From NCBI GenBank assembly GCA_023404715.1, contig JAEYAR010000093.1, positions 1 to 64,000 on the forward strand: 64,000 nt of DNA, given 5' to 3'. Both the position numbers and the translations under genes were made by a program. The notes under the pieces are model-generated. The model saw nothing but the letters and a program-made list of their open reading frames with translations, was not told the origin of the DNA and did not search any database. Below, in pieces: positions 29,191 through 37,882 of the stretch; the first letter of the stretch is position 1, and each line of letters opens with the position of its first letter. Source of the stretch: Bacillota bacterium. Lineage in GTDB: Bacteria > Bacillota > Clostridia > Christensenellales > Aristaeellaceae.

Positions 29191-29218
29191 AGACCGACTC
29201 AAAAACTTGAGCCGGTCT
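29191..29218 (-). terminator. Terminator of the copy-1 kinase gene
   Basis: Read on the minus strand, AGACCGGCTCAA and TTGAGTCGGTCT pair (one mismatch) around a 4-base loop, followed by a short T-run. It lies about 20 bases after the kinase stop and is conserved in copy 2. Confidence 0.75.
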
Positions 29219-29238
29219 GGACAAATCTTAATAGCATG

Positions 29239-30564
29239 CTAGCGGATCATCAATACGCACTCGATAAAACGGCCTTTTTGCAATTTGCTTAAGCTCATTG
29301 AGGGATAACGACGGCAGAGCGACTCGATGCTCTTCAACCCATCGCCCTTGTGGTCGGGCTTTGTCGATGTGAAATGACCCATCAAAAAGGCCGATATATC
29401 AAAGCTGTCACGATAGGTGTTGAGGACGCTGAATTCCAACCCGTCCGATGTCTCTGCGATCAGTACGCTGACGCGCGCATCGACCGAGCCATCCGCCGCT
29501 TCGATCGCATTGTCCAGCAGCACGCCGAGCGCCTGACACAGCACGGAGGAGGGGATGCGGCCTAAATGCAACTGGCTTGATACGGTTAAATAGATCGGCA
29601 AAGTCATGTCCCGTGCGCGTTCCAGCTTATTGAGCAAGAGAGCGGAGAGCGCGGCATCCCCAATGCGTTGAAGGGAAAGGATGTTTTCGTTGTTGATTCG
29701 CGCACAGTCGCGCGCCATGGTCTCATAGTATTGAAGTTGCTCATGAGGCGTTCCATACAGGAGAACCCCTTCATAACCGTAGACCATGTTGATGATATTG
29801 TGCCTAAACTGGCGCATATCCGCGATCAACGTATCCGTGATCACTTTCTGATGTTCAAGGGTCTCGTTTCGTCTACGCATTGCGAGGTAGCGGATGTCTT
29901 GGAAGAGATAGGAAAGGACTACGACGAGCATGCACCCGACAACTAGGAATACTATGCTGGAGTATTTCAGACGCTCCCCAACTTGCGTCTTCATAACATT
30001 ATTAACCATTACGAACCCTGATAATATTGTTATAACAAGAAGCATAACGGCTCGTAACACATATATGTTATCTGGAATCTTAATTGCTATCTTCCGGATT
30101 TTATGTTGTACAAACCAAATTGGAATTGCGGCGAGAGAGACAATAGCGCAAAAAATAAGAGTGACCAATCGCTTGTGATTATAAACATAACTAATGGTAT
30201 ATTCCTCAGGGTTCAACCCTAGCATTGTTAAGACATTAATACTCAAAAAACCATAAAGAACATTGGTAAAAAGAATTGCTATAAGTAAAATTAGCGTATG
30301 AAACAGAAGTTTCCATCCACGATGATGAAAAACCCAATAAGTTTGCAGTGTTGTAATGATGATTCCGAGTGCAAAATTTAATGCATTATAAGATTTGGGA
30401 GATAAAATATAAATAACTATTCCAGCTGAAAGACCGATTGAACAAAATAAAACACCGAGTTTTAATGTTGGACGAACATATTCTACAGCACAACAAATCA
30501 TGTACATCATAAAGAAAGCAGCAATCTCGGCAATAATTAAGATGCACCAATTCTGAAAGCTCAT
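29239..30564 (-). CDS. Peptide-pheromone-type sensor kinase, GHKL/HPK10 group (copy 1)
   Basis: A 441-residue kinase. Residues 1 to about 224 hold six or seven membrane segments with almost no outside domain, as in AgrC/ComD-type receptors. The cytoplasmic part has the phospho-acceptor motif RQFRHNIINM and the ATPase N-box GVLLDNAIEA; the glycine box is reduced to KGDGLKSI. The start is ATG 30564, overlapping the regulator stop as ATGA; the frame is open to 30732 inside the regulator gene. The kinase core is nearly identical to copy 2, the membrane part is not. No agrB/agrD-like pheromone gene was found nearby, so the signal is unknown. Confidence 0.88.
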   Translation of the reverse strand: MSFQNWCILIIAEIAAFFMMYMICCAVEYVRPTLKLGVLFCSIGLSAGIVIYILSPKSYNALNFALGIIITTLQTYWVFHHRGWKLLFHTLILLIAILFTNVLYGFLSINVLTMLGLNPEEYTISYVYNHKRLVTLIFCAIVSLAAIPIWFVQHKIRKIAIKIPDNIYVLRAVMLLVITILSGFVMVNNVMKTQVGERLKYSSIVFLVVGCMLVVVLSYLFQDIRYLAMRRRNETLEHQKVITDTLIADMRQFRHNIINMVYGYEGVLLYGTPHEQLQYYETMARDCARINNENILSLQRIGDAALSALLLNKLERARDMTLPIYLTVSSQLHLGRIPSSVLCQALGVLLDNAIEAADGSVDARVSVLIAETSDGLEFSVLNTYRDSFDISAFLMGHFTSTKPDHKGDGLKSIESLCRRYPSMSLSKLQKGRFIECVLMIR

Positions 30565-31289
30565 CTGTGAATCCCCACCGTTTCTGAGAGCAACTCGCGC
30601 AGTTGAGGCGCTAATCTGCGAGATAGTACCAAGCGATCTCCGTTTTTCATATTCACGACACCCTCTCCCCAGTCGATATCGGCGATATAGCTGATAGCAC
30701 AGAGAGTTTGGCGATGAATGCGCACGAACCATTCAGTGACCAACTGTTTTGTAACGGCATCCAAGGTACAGCGCCAAGTATGACTTCCTTTCATGGTGAC
30801 CGCGCGCACGCAATTTCTTTGTGAGCAAATATAGAGGATGTCCTCTTGATCGATCAGGACGGTCTGGCTGCCCAGCCGTATGGGGAGGATATGCATGGAA
30901 CGGCGATTCAGATCTTTCTGGATTGCGTCCAGACAAGCGACAACCGCTTCCAACGTCAGCGGTTTCAAGAGAAAATCAAAGGCATGCGTGTGCAAGCAAT
31001 GCATGGCATAATGCTGATGCGCAGATACATAAACGATATATCCTGTCGGATCGATCTTATGCAGCTGTTCCGTCAGTTCCATTCCGTTAATTGACTGGTT
31101 AAGTTCGATATCCAGCATGTATAGTGTCTGGCCGCCTGGCATGCGGGCATAAGACAGCACTTCCTCAACTCGTTGCGCGCATAGAACGACTTCTGCCTCC
31201 ATATGCAGCCGCGTAATCGCACGGCGTGTCATCCCAGCGAGGATATCCTTGTGCGTGTATTCATCGTCCAGGCAGACTATCCGAAGCAT
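30561..31289 (-). CDS. LytTR-type response regulator (copy 1)
   Basis: A 242-residue regulator of the AgrA/ComE type. The receiver domain begins MLRIVCLDDE, has phospho-acceptor aspartate in YMLDIEL and a lysine in FLLKPLT; the LytTR domain (about 135-240) shows EDILYICSQRN, WFVRIHRQTLCAISYI and GDRLVLSRRLAP. ATG 31289 is set by GGAGGTG 8 bases upstream; the longer open frame to 31463 runs through the promoter. It precedes and overlaps the kinase gene. It probably binds the paired TTGTGACGAGCGGTT sites just upstream of the divergent promoter. Confidence 0.92.
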   Translation of the reverse strand: MLRIVCLDDEYTHKDILAGMTRRAITRLHMEAEVVLCAQRVEEVLSYARMPGGQTLYMLDIELNQSINGMELTEQLHKIDPTGYIVYVSAHQHYAMHCLHTHAFDFLLKPLTLEAVVACLDAIQKDLNRRSMHILPIRLGSQTVLIDQEDILYICSQRNCVRAVTMKGSHTWRCTLDAVTKQLVTEWFVRIHRQTLCAISYIADIDWGEGVVNMKNGDRLVLSRRLAPQLRELLSETVGIHR

Positions 31290-31309
31290 CAGAATGCACC
31301 TCCGCGACC

Positions 31310-31339
31310 AATATAGCATGGGCTGCGAGGACGTGTCAA
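31310..31339 (-). promoter_or_regulatory. Promoter of the copy-1 regulator-kinase operon
   Basis: Minus strand TTGACA (31339-31334), 18 bases, TATATT (31315-31310), placing the RNA start just before the ribosome site. Good boxes suggest basal, activator-independent expression. Confidence 0.75.
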
Positions 31340-31365
31340 TCTTTTGTGAGGAAAATAATCTCAAC

Positions 31366-31429
31366 TTGTGACGAGCGGTTGTGTCATTGTGACGAGCGGT
31401 TTGCAAGTGTCTGTTAAAGACGATACAAT
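31366..31429 (+). promoter_or_regulatory. LytTR-type paired operator and promoter of the 31.5-44.2 kb genes
   Basis: TTGTGACGAGCGGTT occurs at 31366-31380 and again at 31387-31401, a 21-base period. The second copy abuts the -35 box TTGCAA (31401-31406), followed by 17 bases and TACAAT (31424-31429). LytTR regulators are known to bind two direct sites about two helical turns apart next to the -35. The same arrangement, with a different spacer sequence of equal length, is found in copy 2. Confidence 0.8.
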
Positions 31430-31530
31430 AATTTCTGAACCAGTTAGCGTGCCGGGGTTGCATGCTGACGCTTCACCTCTTGTATAGAGAGAAGTAAATA
31501 CATTGTAGAATAAAATAGGAGGTATGTTTT

Positions 31531-31905
31531 ATGAAATGCGCCAATTGTTCCACAATCTTATCCAATGAGAACGTCTCCAGGTGCCCGGTTTGCAATGCAT
31601 TGGTTGCAAACGAATCAGATGGAAACTACGCTGTACAGGGCACAACCGCCAAAAAGCAATACTCGCGCGTTATGGCATGGTTTATCGCTTGGATTGGATG
31701 TGGACTTTTACTGCCATGGTATATCGGTGATACGGATCGGTTTGCGGAGCGAATGCGTAAGATTGTCAAAGCACTGCCTTTATGCTTTGTTCTTGTAGGA
31801 TTTTTCTTAATCATGATTTATTTGGTGTATTGGAGTCTGTCTGATCAATTTAACTGTATCTTCGGTACGCTTATGTATTCTGACGGCACCAAGGTGTGGA
31901 GGTGA
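31531..31905 (+). CDS. Zinc-ribbon membrane protein
   Basis: A 124-residue protein with an N-terminal zinc ribbon (CANC at 3-6, CPVC at 18-21) and two hydrophobic segments (about 46-62 and 83-105). ATAGGAGGT precedes the start. It is the first gene after the LytTR-controlled promoter, about 100 bases downstream of the -10 box, and ends 3 bases before the next gene. Small zinc-ribbon membrane proteins often accompany SPFH (YdjI-like) proteins, and one of those is encoded in the same island. No specific function is known. Confidence 0.75.
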   Translation: MKCANCSTILSNENVSRCPVCNALVANESDGNYAVQGTTAKKQYSRVMAWFIAWIGCGLLLPWYIGDTDRFAERMRKIVKALPLCFVLVGFFLIMIYLVYWSLSDQFNCIFGTLMYSDGTKVWR

Positions 31906-31908
31906 GTA

Positions 31909-33270
31909 ATGGCATGCACGAAACTGATGCCGCCATCCACGCAAGCGGAAAGGGCACGACAGGATGCATTGCCGGACGTTGATGACGATCACGCGAAATG
32001 CAATATTCTCTTTGATGCATTGAACGAGACGTTACTAAACATGCTCCGGACAGTGAAACGTGCAGGATATGTGGACACTAGAAAATTCCGCATTCCCTAT
32101 GTACACTCCTTGTTTTATTTCGTTTTCATGTACGTCGATATGGATGGGGGCGTGCTTTATAAAAACTTGCTGGCACGTTTGCAAAATGATTATGATGAGT
32201 TACGTAACGAGGCTATACTTAGCTTGTCATTGGATACATATGAGGAAGTTCTGAGCAAGATAGAGGAGGAAAAAGGAAGTACATGGGCGGTTGCATACTT
32301 GCTCATGACACACAATATGTATTTGCTGAAGGATGATGACAGAGAAAGCATATCCAGACTGCAGCTAAACATGATCCAGCAGATGTTTAAAGTGATTAAT
32401 CTGTGCGGTGCAATCGATTGGATACGTGCGGACGGTACCTCTTCTGTGGATGGTCAAGATAGAGTGAGGATCGAATTTGAAGAACTGGACAAACTCCCTG
32501 TCCCACCCAAGCTGGAGCCACCGCAAGAGAGAGGCCCGTTGCAAACATTTGAGTATACAGCACAGCTATGTGTGATGCGCAACGAGTTGATTCGCCGAAT
32601 ATCGATATTGAATGAACGCTTAAATAAGGAATACATAGAAATTTCATATTACGAAAAGAGATTCCAGTATCATCAACCGGCAACTGCGGGTGAACGTGCA
32701 AAGACCGTCGTGCTCACTTGGTTCGTCGTGTTTATTGTCATATCTTTCTGGGGAATGGGTGATCTTTGGAGTGTGTTTTCTGTTGCTCTCGCAATCGGTG
32801 CATTTGTGCTTATTCGCAAATTTGATAACCGTCAGGCTAAAATACTCGCGGATCGAGATCTTGACGTATATCATAGAGCGCACATGGAGCTTGAAGAAAA
32901 TCGAGAAAAATGGACGAATGAGCTAAATACCTATAAAGAATTGCTCAGAAAAGATACGGATATACTGCGCGAGCTTGCGCCTGAAGGCGGTGTTCCAGAG
33001 CGGTATTGGGAACAAGGAGGCGAGCTATGGCAGCTGGTGTCGATGAATCGGGCAGATTCGCTTAAGGAAGCGATCAACCTGTACGAACAGATCGAGATGT
33101 ACAAGGCGATCGGCAATGCGATTGATGCACAGAATGCAAAAATTCTTGAGATGGGGAGACAGGTCGAGCGCCAGGCACAGGAGCAAGCGATACTGTCCAG
33201 CAAGCAGGATGACCTTGAGTTGCGCCAGGGATTTGATGAATTCCTTATGTTGTACCTGAACACGAGGTAA
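31909..33270 (+). CDS. Coiled-coil membrane protein of unknown function
   Basis: A 453-residue protein not recognised from any family. Residues 25-220 are predicted helical and cytoplasmic (no signal peptide); two adjacent hydrophobic segments lie at about 263-302; the remainder (about 305-450) is charged and heptad-like, with two coiled-coil stretches (HMELEENREKWTNELNTY; ILEMGRQVERQAQEQAIL). Both long parts should face the cytoplasm. GGAGGTGAG overlaps the previous stop, so it is translationally linked to the zinc-ribbon protein. It may be a scaffold of the membrane complex encoded here, an inference from shape and context. Confidence 0.75.
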   Translation: MACTKLMPPSTQAERARQDALPDVDDDHAKCNILFDALNETLLNMLRTVKRAGYVDTRKFRIPYVHSLFYFVFMYVDMDGGVLYKNLLARLQNDYDELRNEAILSLSLDTYEEVLSKIEEEKGSTWAVAYLLMTHNMYLLKDDDRESISRLQLNMIQQMFKVINLCGAIDWIRADGTSSVDGQDRVRIEFEELDKLPVPPKLEPPQERGPLQTFEYTAQLCVMRNELIRRISILNERLNKEYIEISYYEKRFQYHQPATAGERAKTVVLTWFVVFIVISFWGMGDLWSVFSVALAIGAFVLIRKFDNRQAKILADRDLDVYHRAHMELEENREKWTNELNTYKELLRKDTDILRELAPEGGVPERYWEQGGELWQLVSMNRADSLKEAINLYEQIEMYKAIGNAIDAQNAKILEMGRQVERQAQEQAILSSKQDDLELRQGFDEFLMLYLNTR

Positions 33271-33374
33271 ATATAGACCCGCTTCGAGCTTGATTTTTTG
33301 TTATTGCACGATAAAGCTACAGTTTATTCTGCAATTCACTATCGTGCATAGCTCTGCAACATGGAGGGATACAA

Positions 33375-36300
33375 ATGGCTGAAATACAGCACAGATGTCC
33401 GCAATGTGGGCGGCTTCTCGTATTCAGTGAGACCGGAAGAATCGGCAAATGCCCGCATCATCAAATATGGTATGCGGTCGCCGAAGGTGCGGAAGGCGAG
33501 GCGGGGCAGAAAAACGCTGAGGAATCCCGAAAAAAGGAGCTTCAGCGTGTAGCGGAAAGAGAAGCCATTAAGCGTGCCGAGCAAGAAAAAATCAGGAAGC
33601 GTCGCGCATCGATTCTTCGTAAAGTATTGCTCTTGCTGGCGACAATCATAGCGCTCATCATGCTGATCGTATTATTTGTTGTCCGTCCAGGAATGTCATA
33701 TGATGAAGCCAATGCGCTCCTTTATGAGGGAAAATATGCACAGGCGAAAGACGGCTACCTTGAACTGGGTTCCTATAAGGATGCCGCAGACCGTGTGATG
33801 CTTTGCGATGCTATGTTGGACCTGGATGAGGGTAATACGCTGGATGCTATGTCTAAGCTGGATGTACTCGTCTCACAACGTGATAGCGCCTCTGTAAACA
33901 TGCTTAGAGAAGCCTTTTTGTCCATGATGGAGAACTGGAAAACCTATGGCATATCACCAGAAATTATGCTGGAACTGCTGCAAAGGCGGGATGCTATCGA
34001 CATCAACGGCTCGCTGGACTACGAGCGTCTGAATCACGAAATACATGTAGCTTTGCTTGACACCAATGTACGTTCCATGATCACAGCAGATGTCGATGCT
34101 GACAGCGAAGCGGAACTGATGGTTCTGGGCAACGACTTCTCGCTTAATGCCTATGACATGCTGCCGACGGGAAATGAGAGGGTGTTGCTGGATACCGATA
34201 CGAGCGCCCTTTATCTGATTACCTTCGGCGACGGACTATTGGAGAGTTCTGTCGAGGATGCACTTGGCTGCTATTTAGCGGCCTATCATGATGAGCAAAA
34301 CGAAACGACGAAGCGCAAGGTGGCGCTGGCGTACCATACCCGTGCGATGCAATCGGAATTAGCGGGGGACCGCGTTGCGGCGTTGAGCGATGCAAAACAG
34401 GCGGTCAGTTTCTCAGGGGCTATGGAGGATTTTGATTTTTACTACAATATGGTGCTTCGCAGCTGCGCCGATGAGAAAGACCAGAGCGTCGGTATCGAGC
34501 GTTGGCAGAATTTTTCTGCAGAGGAAGGAGCGCTCATTCAACAATTCGCTGCAAAAGGTCGTAGTGACAAGGACGCAGGACGGCTTCGGATGCAATATGC
34601 GGTAACGCTCGCCGCTGAGCATGATGACAGGTGTATCGACCTGTTTCGGGAGGCGCGTAGCCTGGGAGCCGATATCCATGCTTCGTTGTTAGACGCCATC
34701 GCTCAACAGACGCCAGGCTTGTTGCTCGCCGAGCTTCGAGTGGAAGCGATCGATCTGTTTCAGGAATCTCCAGACCGTCAAAACGAGCATCGTGCACTCC
34801 TGGCTTCTGAAATTGCCTCGGCGCTCAGCGATTGGGAGAACATGTGCCTGCAGGGGGAAGAGGTACTGCGCCTGATCCGTTTTGCGGATGCGCATGCAGT
34901 TCAGTTAAACGCCGAAGTGCGTACATCTGCATATGAGGCGGCCGCGGTCGATGCGGCAAATGCAAAAAACGCCATTCAGAATCTATTCGTGAATTGGGAT
35001 GGAGATACGTATACGGAGTTGCTGACGATCGATCATGCAGGCGTATTAAAGTACTATGTCTTCAAGGAAGCATTGCATATGGCCTTCCAGTACGACACGG
35101 GGTTACGCTCACCGTCCATGACGTTGTTTGAATGCGATAAACCGCTTTTGTTGGTGACATCGGATATCCGAGATAGCTTTACGGTCATCAGTTATGCAGA
35201 CGGCGCTATTTCTCCTGTCATTCGTGAGGAAGAGATCGTTCATTATAGTCTAGATGGAAATATGGTTACATTTGATCGAATGATGGCCGGTTCCATCGAA
35301 AGATGCGAACAGTACAGCTATACGATAGATTCTTCTGTTGCTCGCGCGGTTCTCACAGGTACCAATTGGCAGAAAGAGCAATATCCGTACCCTGTCACGG
35401 CGCAGCAAACGCTCCTGCGCTGGCTTGAAGCCCATACGTATGCGATTAGGCCTGAAGAGGATCTGCTTGAAGCGGACACAGAATACGCAGGGTTGGGATT
35501 TCTGCTTGCAAGCATGAAAGCGCTGCCTACACCGGATGGAGTAGAGGAGATTTCACTCTCGGCCTATGATGTACAGGAAAAAAGGGTGTTGTTTGAGGCC
35601 GTATATACCTCAGCAGGAAAGAAGATACGGACCTATTTTGCCGTTACCCAAAAGAATGAAAAATGGAAGGTGGCCGGCTCTGCAGATTGCTTCACATCTG
35701 CTTTAAAAGAGGTTGCGGATGACCCAGCGGTGCCCCTGCTCACCCTCAATGAAACACACAAGGATAAACTGGACAAAAAGGGCGACATCGACAACTACCG
35801 CATTCTTCTGCCGCAGAGCGCGGAGGTTTCTCTTCTGTGGCAGGCGGGCAGCTCAGACAAGAATCGAACGGCTTTTGGTGTGACGCTTTACAACAGCGAA
35901 GACATGACCAAGCCGATCATACGCTATGATTTGGCCTTGTCTGCCAACAAGCAGATGTCCAATCCGCTGTTCCTCGCGCCGGGCGTATACTATGCCAGCG
36001 TAGAGGCAGTGAACTTTGAGGATGTACCTTACAATCTGTCGTTACGGGCTACGCCCGATCCCTATATAGAGTCAGAAAGCAACGATACGATGGCTGAGGC
36101 TAATCCAATTAAGCCGAATCGGGCATATAGGGGCAGCCTGAAAGACAGCAAGGATGTGGACTGCTACGTCGTAACGCTTGATGAACCCGGGCTTACCAAA
36201 GTCACGATCGAGGGGAGCCGGGAGGAACAACGCTCAGCTCGCTACCATATCGCAATGGCAGATGCTTCGGGCGCTATGCTTACGTCTCTCCAGATGGCGG

Positions 36301-37133
36301 GTAATGCCAAGACAGCGAAAAGCTGCAATCTATACTTGGCTCCAGGCTCATATGTCGTGCAGGTGGCAAAGGGAAGCTATACATCGACGGCTGCATATCA
36401 AATTATTGTAGAGCATGAGCCACTGGCTGTTTCTGAGCAGGAGAGCAACGGAACCCCCGAGACCGCGAACTCCATTTCTGTGAATGAATCCGTAGTGGGC
36501 TCGTTTGGCGTCGAAGGAGACAAGGACTATTTCACATTTACGCTCGAACACGATAGCGTGATTCAGCCCAAACTGACATTTGCTCCATTGGAGACATCTT
36601 CCAGGGCATATACGCTGTCAATTCAGGATAGGACGCAGACGCTTTTAAATGCCAATATCGGCGGGAAAGAATCCCAAAAGATCATTCCTCCGTTGGCCCT
36701 TCCTGCAGGAACCTATATAGTTAAGCTGGAGAACCCACGCTTTACGCAACAGGATTACGCGTTGTTCATCACCGCTGTTGATACAGCGTCGGCGGAGAAG
36801 GAGCCCAACGACGCGCTGGCCCAAGCGAATGAATTACAGTTGGCCTCCTCAATGACAGGCGTGATTTCGAATGAAGAGGATGTCGATTTGTACAAAATCA
36901 CGCTACTGGAAGAAACGACGGCAACACTTTGCTTCCGCTTTCCGGCAAGCGTCGTCGACGGAACCGTCTATTCCATACGGATTGAACAGAATGGAATATC
37001 TCAATGGTCGACGAATGTCAAGGGAAGCAGCGGCGGTTTTGAGCAGGAAATGGTGATTCCCGCAGGCGAGTATTATATCAGAATCAAACCTTCTAACTGG
37101 ATCAGCGCGGTGTATACCATCGAGCTGAGGTGA
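33375..37133 (+). CDS. Giant membrane protein with zinc ribbon, FG-GAP-like segments and C-terminal PPC domains
   Basis: A 1252-residue protein. A cytoplasmic zinc ribbon (C8, C11, C26, H29) is followed by a charged linker, one membrane segment (about 76-102) and a long outside part. This begins with a TPR-like YEGKYAQAKDGYLELGSYKDA unit; calcium-loop-like DVDADSEAEL (about 237) and NWDGDTYTEL (about 538) resemble FG-GAP or dockerin-like strands. The C-terminus has three clear pre-peptidase C-terminal (PPC) repeats at about 898, 1020 and 1140 (ESNDTMAEAN, ESNGTPETAN, EPNDALAQAN) and a degenerate fourth before them. PPC domains usually mediate adhesion or protein binding. No enzyme motif is seen. 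Confidence 0.75.
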   Translation: MAEIQHRCPQCGRLLVFSETGRIGKCPHHQIWYAVAEGAEGEAGQKNAEESRKKELQRVAEREAIKRAEQEKIRKRRASILRKVLLLLATIIALIMLIVLFVVRPGMSYDEANALLYEGKYAQAKDGYLELGSYKDAADRVMLCDAMLDLDEGNTLDAMSKLDVLVSQRDSASVNMLREAFLSMMENWKTYGISPEIMLELLQRRDAIDINGSLDYERLNHEIHVALLDTNVRSMITADVDADSEAELMVLGNDFSLNAYDMLPTGNERVLLDTDTSALYLITFGDGLLESSVEDALGCYLAAYHDEQNETTKRKVALAYHTRAMQSELAGDRVAALSDAKQAVSFSGAMEDFDFYYNMVLRSCADEKDQSVGIERWQNFSAEEGALIQQFAAKGRSDKDAGRLRMQYAVTLAAEHDDRCIDLFREARSLGADIHASLLDAIAQQTPGLLLAELRVEAIDLFQESPDRQNEHRALLASEIASALSDWENMCLQGEEVLRLIRFADAHAVQLNAEVRTSAYEAAAVDAANAKNAIQNLFVNWDGDTYTELLTIDHAGVLKYYVFKEALHMAFQYDTGLRSPSMTLFECDKPLLLVTSDIRDSFTVISYADGAISPVIREEEIVHYSLDGNMVTFDRMMAGSIERCEQYSYTIDSSVARAVLTGTNWQKEQYPYPVTAQQTLLRWLEAHTYAIRPEEDLLEADTEYAGLGFLLASMKALPTPDGVEEISLSAYDVQEKRVLFEAVYTSAGKKIRTYFAVTQKNEKWKVAGSADCFTSALKEVADDPAVPLLTLNETHKDKLDKKGDIDNYRILLPQSAEVSLLWQAGSSDKNRTAFGVTLYNSEDMTKPIIRYDLALSANKQMSNPLFLAPGVYYASVEAVNFEDVPYNLSLRATPDPYIESESNDTMAEANPIKPNRAYRGSLKDSKDVDCYVVTLDEPGLTKVTIEGSREEQRSARYHIAMADASGAMLTSLQMAGNAKTAKSCNLYLAPGSYVVQVAKGSYTSTAAYQIIVEHEPLAVSEQESNGTPETANSISVNESVVGSFGVEGDKDYFTFTLEHDSVIQPKLTFAPLETSSRAYTLSIQDRTQTLLNANIGGKESQKIIPPLALPAGTYIVKLENPRFTQQDYALFITAVDTASAEKEPNDALAQANELQLASSMTGVISNEEDVDLYKITLLEETTATLCFRFPASVVDGTVYSIRIEQNGISQWSTNVKGSSGGFEQEMVIPAGEYYIRIKPSNWISAVYTIELR

Positions 37134-37188
37134 CCCCGGCTCAGTTGCCTTCGGGCAATGAAATATTGAGAAGAAGGAGTACGACGTT

Positions 37189-37845
37189 ATGAAAAAGAGG
37201 ATTTCTTTGCTTGTGCTTGTGATGGTTCTGCTGTGTGTGTGTTATGCGCATGCAGATGAAATGGGAGTGCAGATCATAGGCGAGAACAATGTGGATATTC
37301 AACATGTTAACTTGGATGATATTAAAATCGGAACCGCCATTGAAGTGCCAGATAATTGTGTATTTACTCCGACAAGTTATACTGTAGTCAATGAGTTTTT
37401 AGGTTATAAAAAAGGTAAAAGGACTATTCAACTAAACGCAAGTTATCATGAAGATTACGCAACTATCTATAATAGTGGTAAGGAAGCAGAATATGCATTG
37501 CTTAAAATGGATATACTGAATATCCAAATGGGAAGCTGTAATTTTCTAGAGGAAATTGAGGTCAAAGTTACTAATGATGATAAATATGAGTTTGCTGGGT
37601 GGGCTTATCAGTACAATTATGACAATTTAAATCATTCGAGTGGTAATAGCGGCGGTTGGAGTGTAGAAAATGCTAATACTGAATGTGTCGTGGCTAGAGA
37701 GGATGAATTTCCAATTAACCCCTTATACACTGGCCACTATGTGTTTGGATGCACTCTGCCTAATAGCGTGATAGAGGGGAAAACGCCATTGCGTATGGAA
37801 ATCAAGATTGCAGGCAACGAACTAACCTACCATATTCGTAAGTGA
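37189..37845 (+). CDS. Small secreted protein of unknown family (paralogue A)
   Basis: A 218-residue exported protein. The signal peptide (about 1-22) ends AHA-D. It is not recognised. It shares with the next gene a start (MGVQIIG.N..), an acidic KVTNDDKYEFAGW-type middle block and a closing GHYVFGCTLPNSVIEGKTPLRM ... NELTYHIRK block split by a short gap, so both are full-length members of one family. Base use is markedly AT-rich compared with neighbours. A GAAGGAG ribosome site precedes the ATG. Confidence 0.75.
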   Translation: MKKRISLLVLVMVLLCVCYAHADEMGVQIIGENNVDIQHVNLDDIKIGTAIEVPDNCVFTPTSYTVVNEFLGYKKGKRTIQLNASYHEDYATIYNSGKEAEYALLKMDILNIQMGSCNFLEEIEVKVTNDDKYEFAGWAYQYNYDNLNHSSGNSGGWSVENANTECVVAREDEFPINPLYTGHYVFGCTLPNSVIEGKTPLRMEIKIAGNELTYHIRK

Positions 37846-37882
37846 TATCGAACCAGACAAAATATTTGTGTATGGAGGATCG

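Larger units (their letters stand above)
29164..31432. repeat. Signalling cassette, copy 1 (direct repeat of about 2.27 kb)
   Basis: This block carries terminator, sensor kinase, LytTR regulator and divergent regulated promoter. It recurs at 44260-46527 in the same orientation. From the terminator hairpin through the -10 box the two copies keep a constant offset of 15095 bases, so there are no net insertions or deletions there. Similarity ends at TACAATAAT, just past the -10 box. Confidence 0.9.

Noticed and set aside
29181..29210. Nine-residue frame (MDEKTDSKT) as a pheromone peptide
   Set aside because: It runs through the kinase terminator hairpin, has no convincing ribosome site and no export signal. 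Its counterpart at 44276 is explained by conservation of the hairpin.
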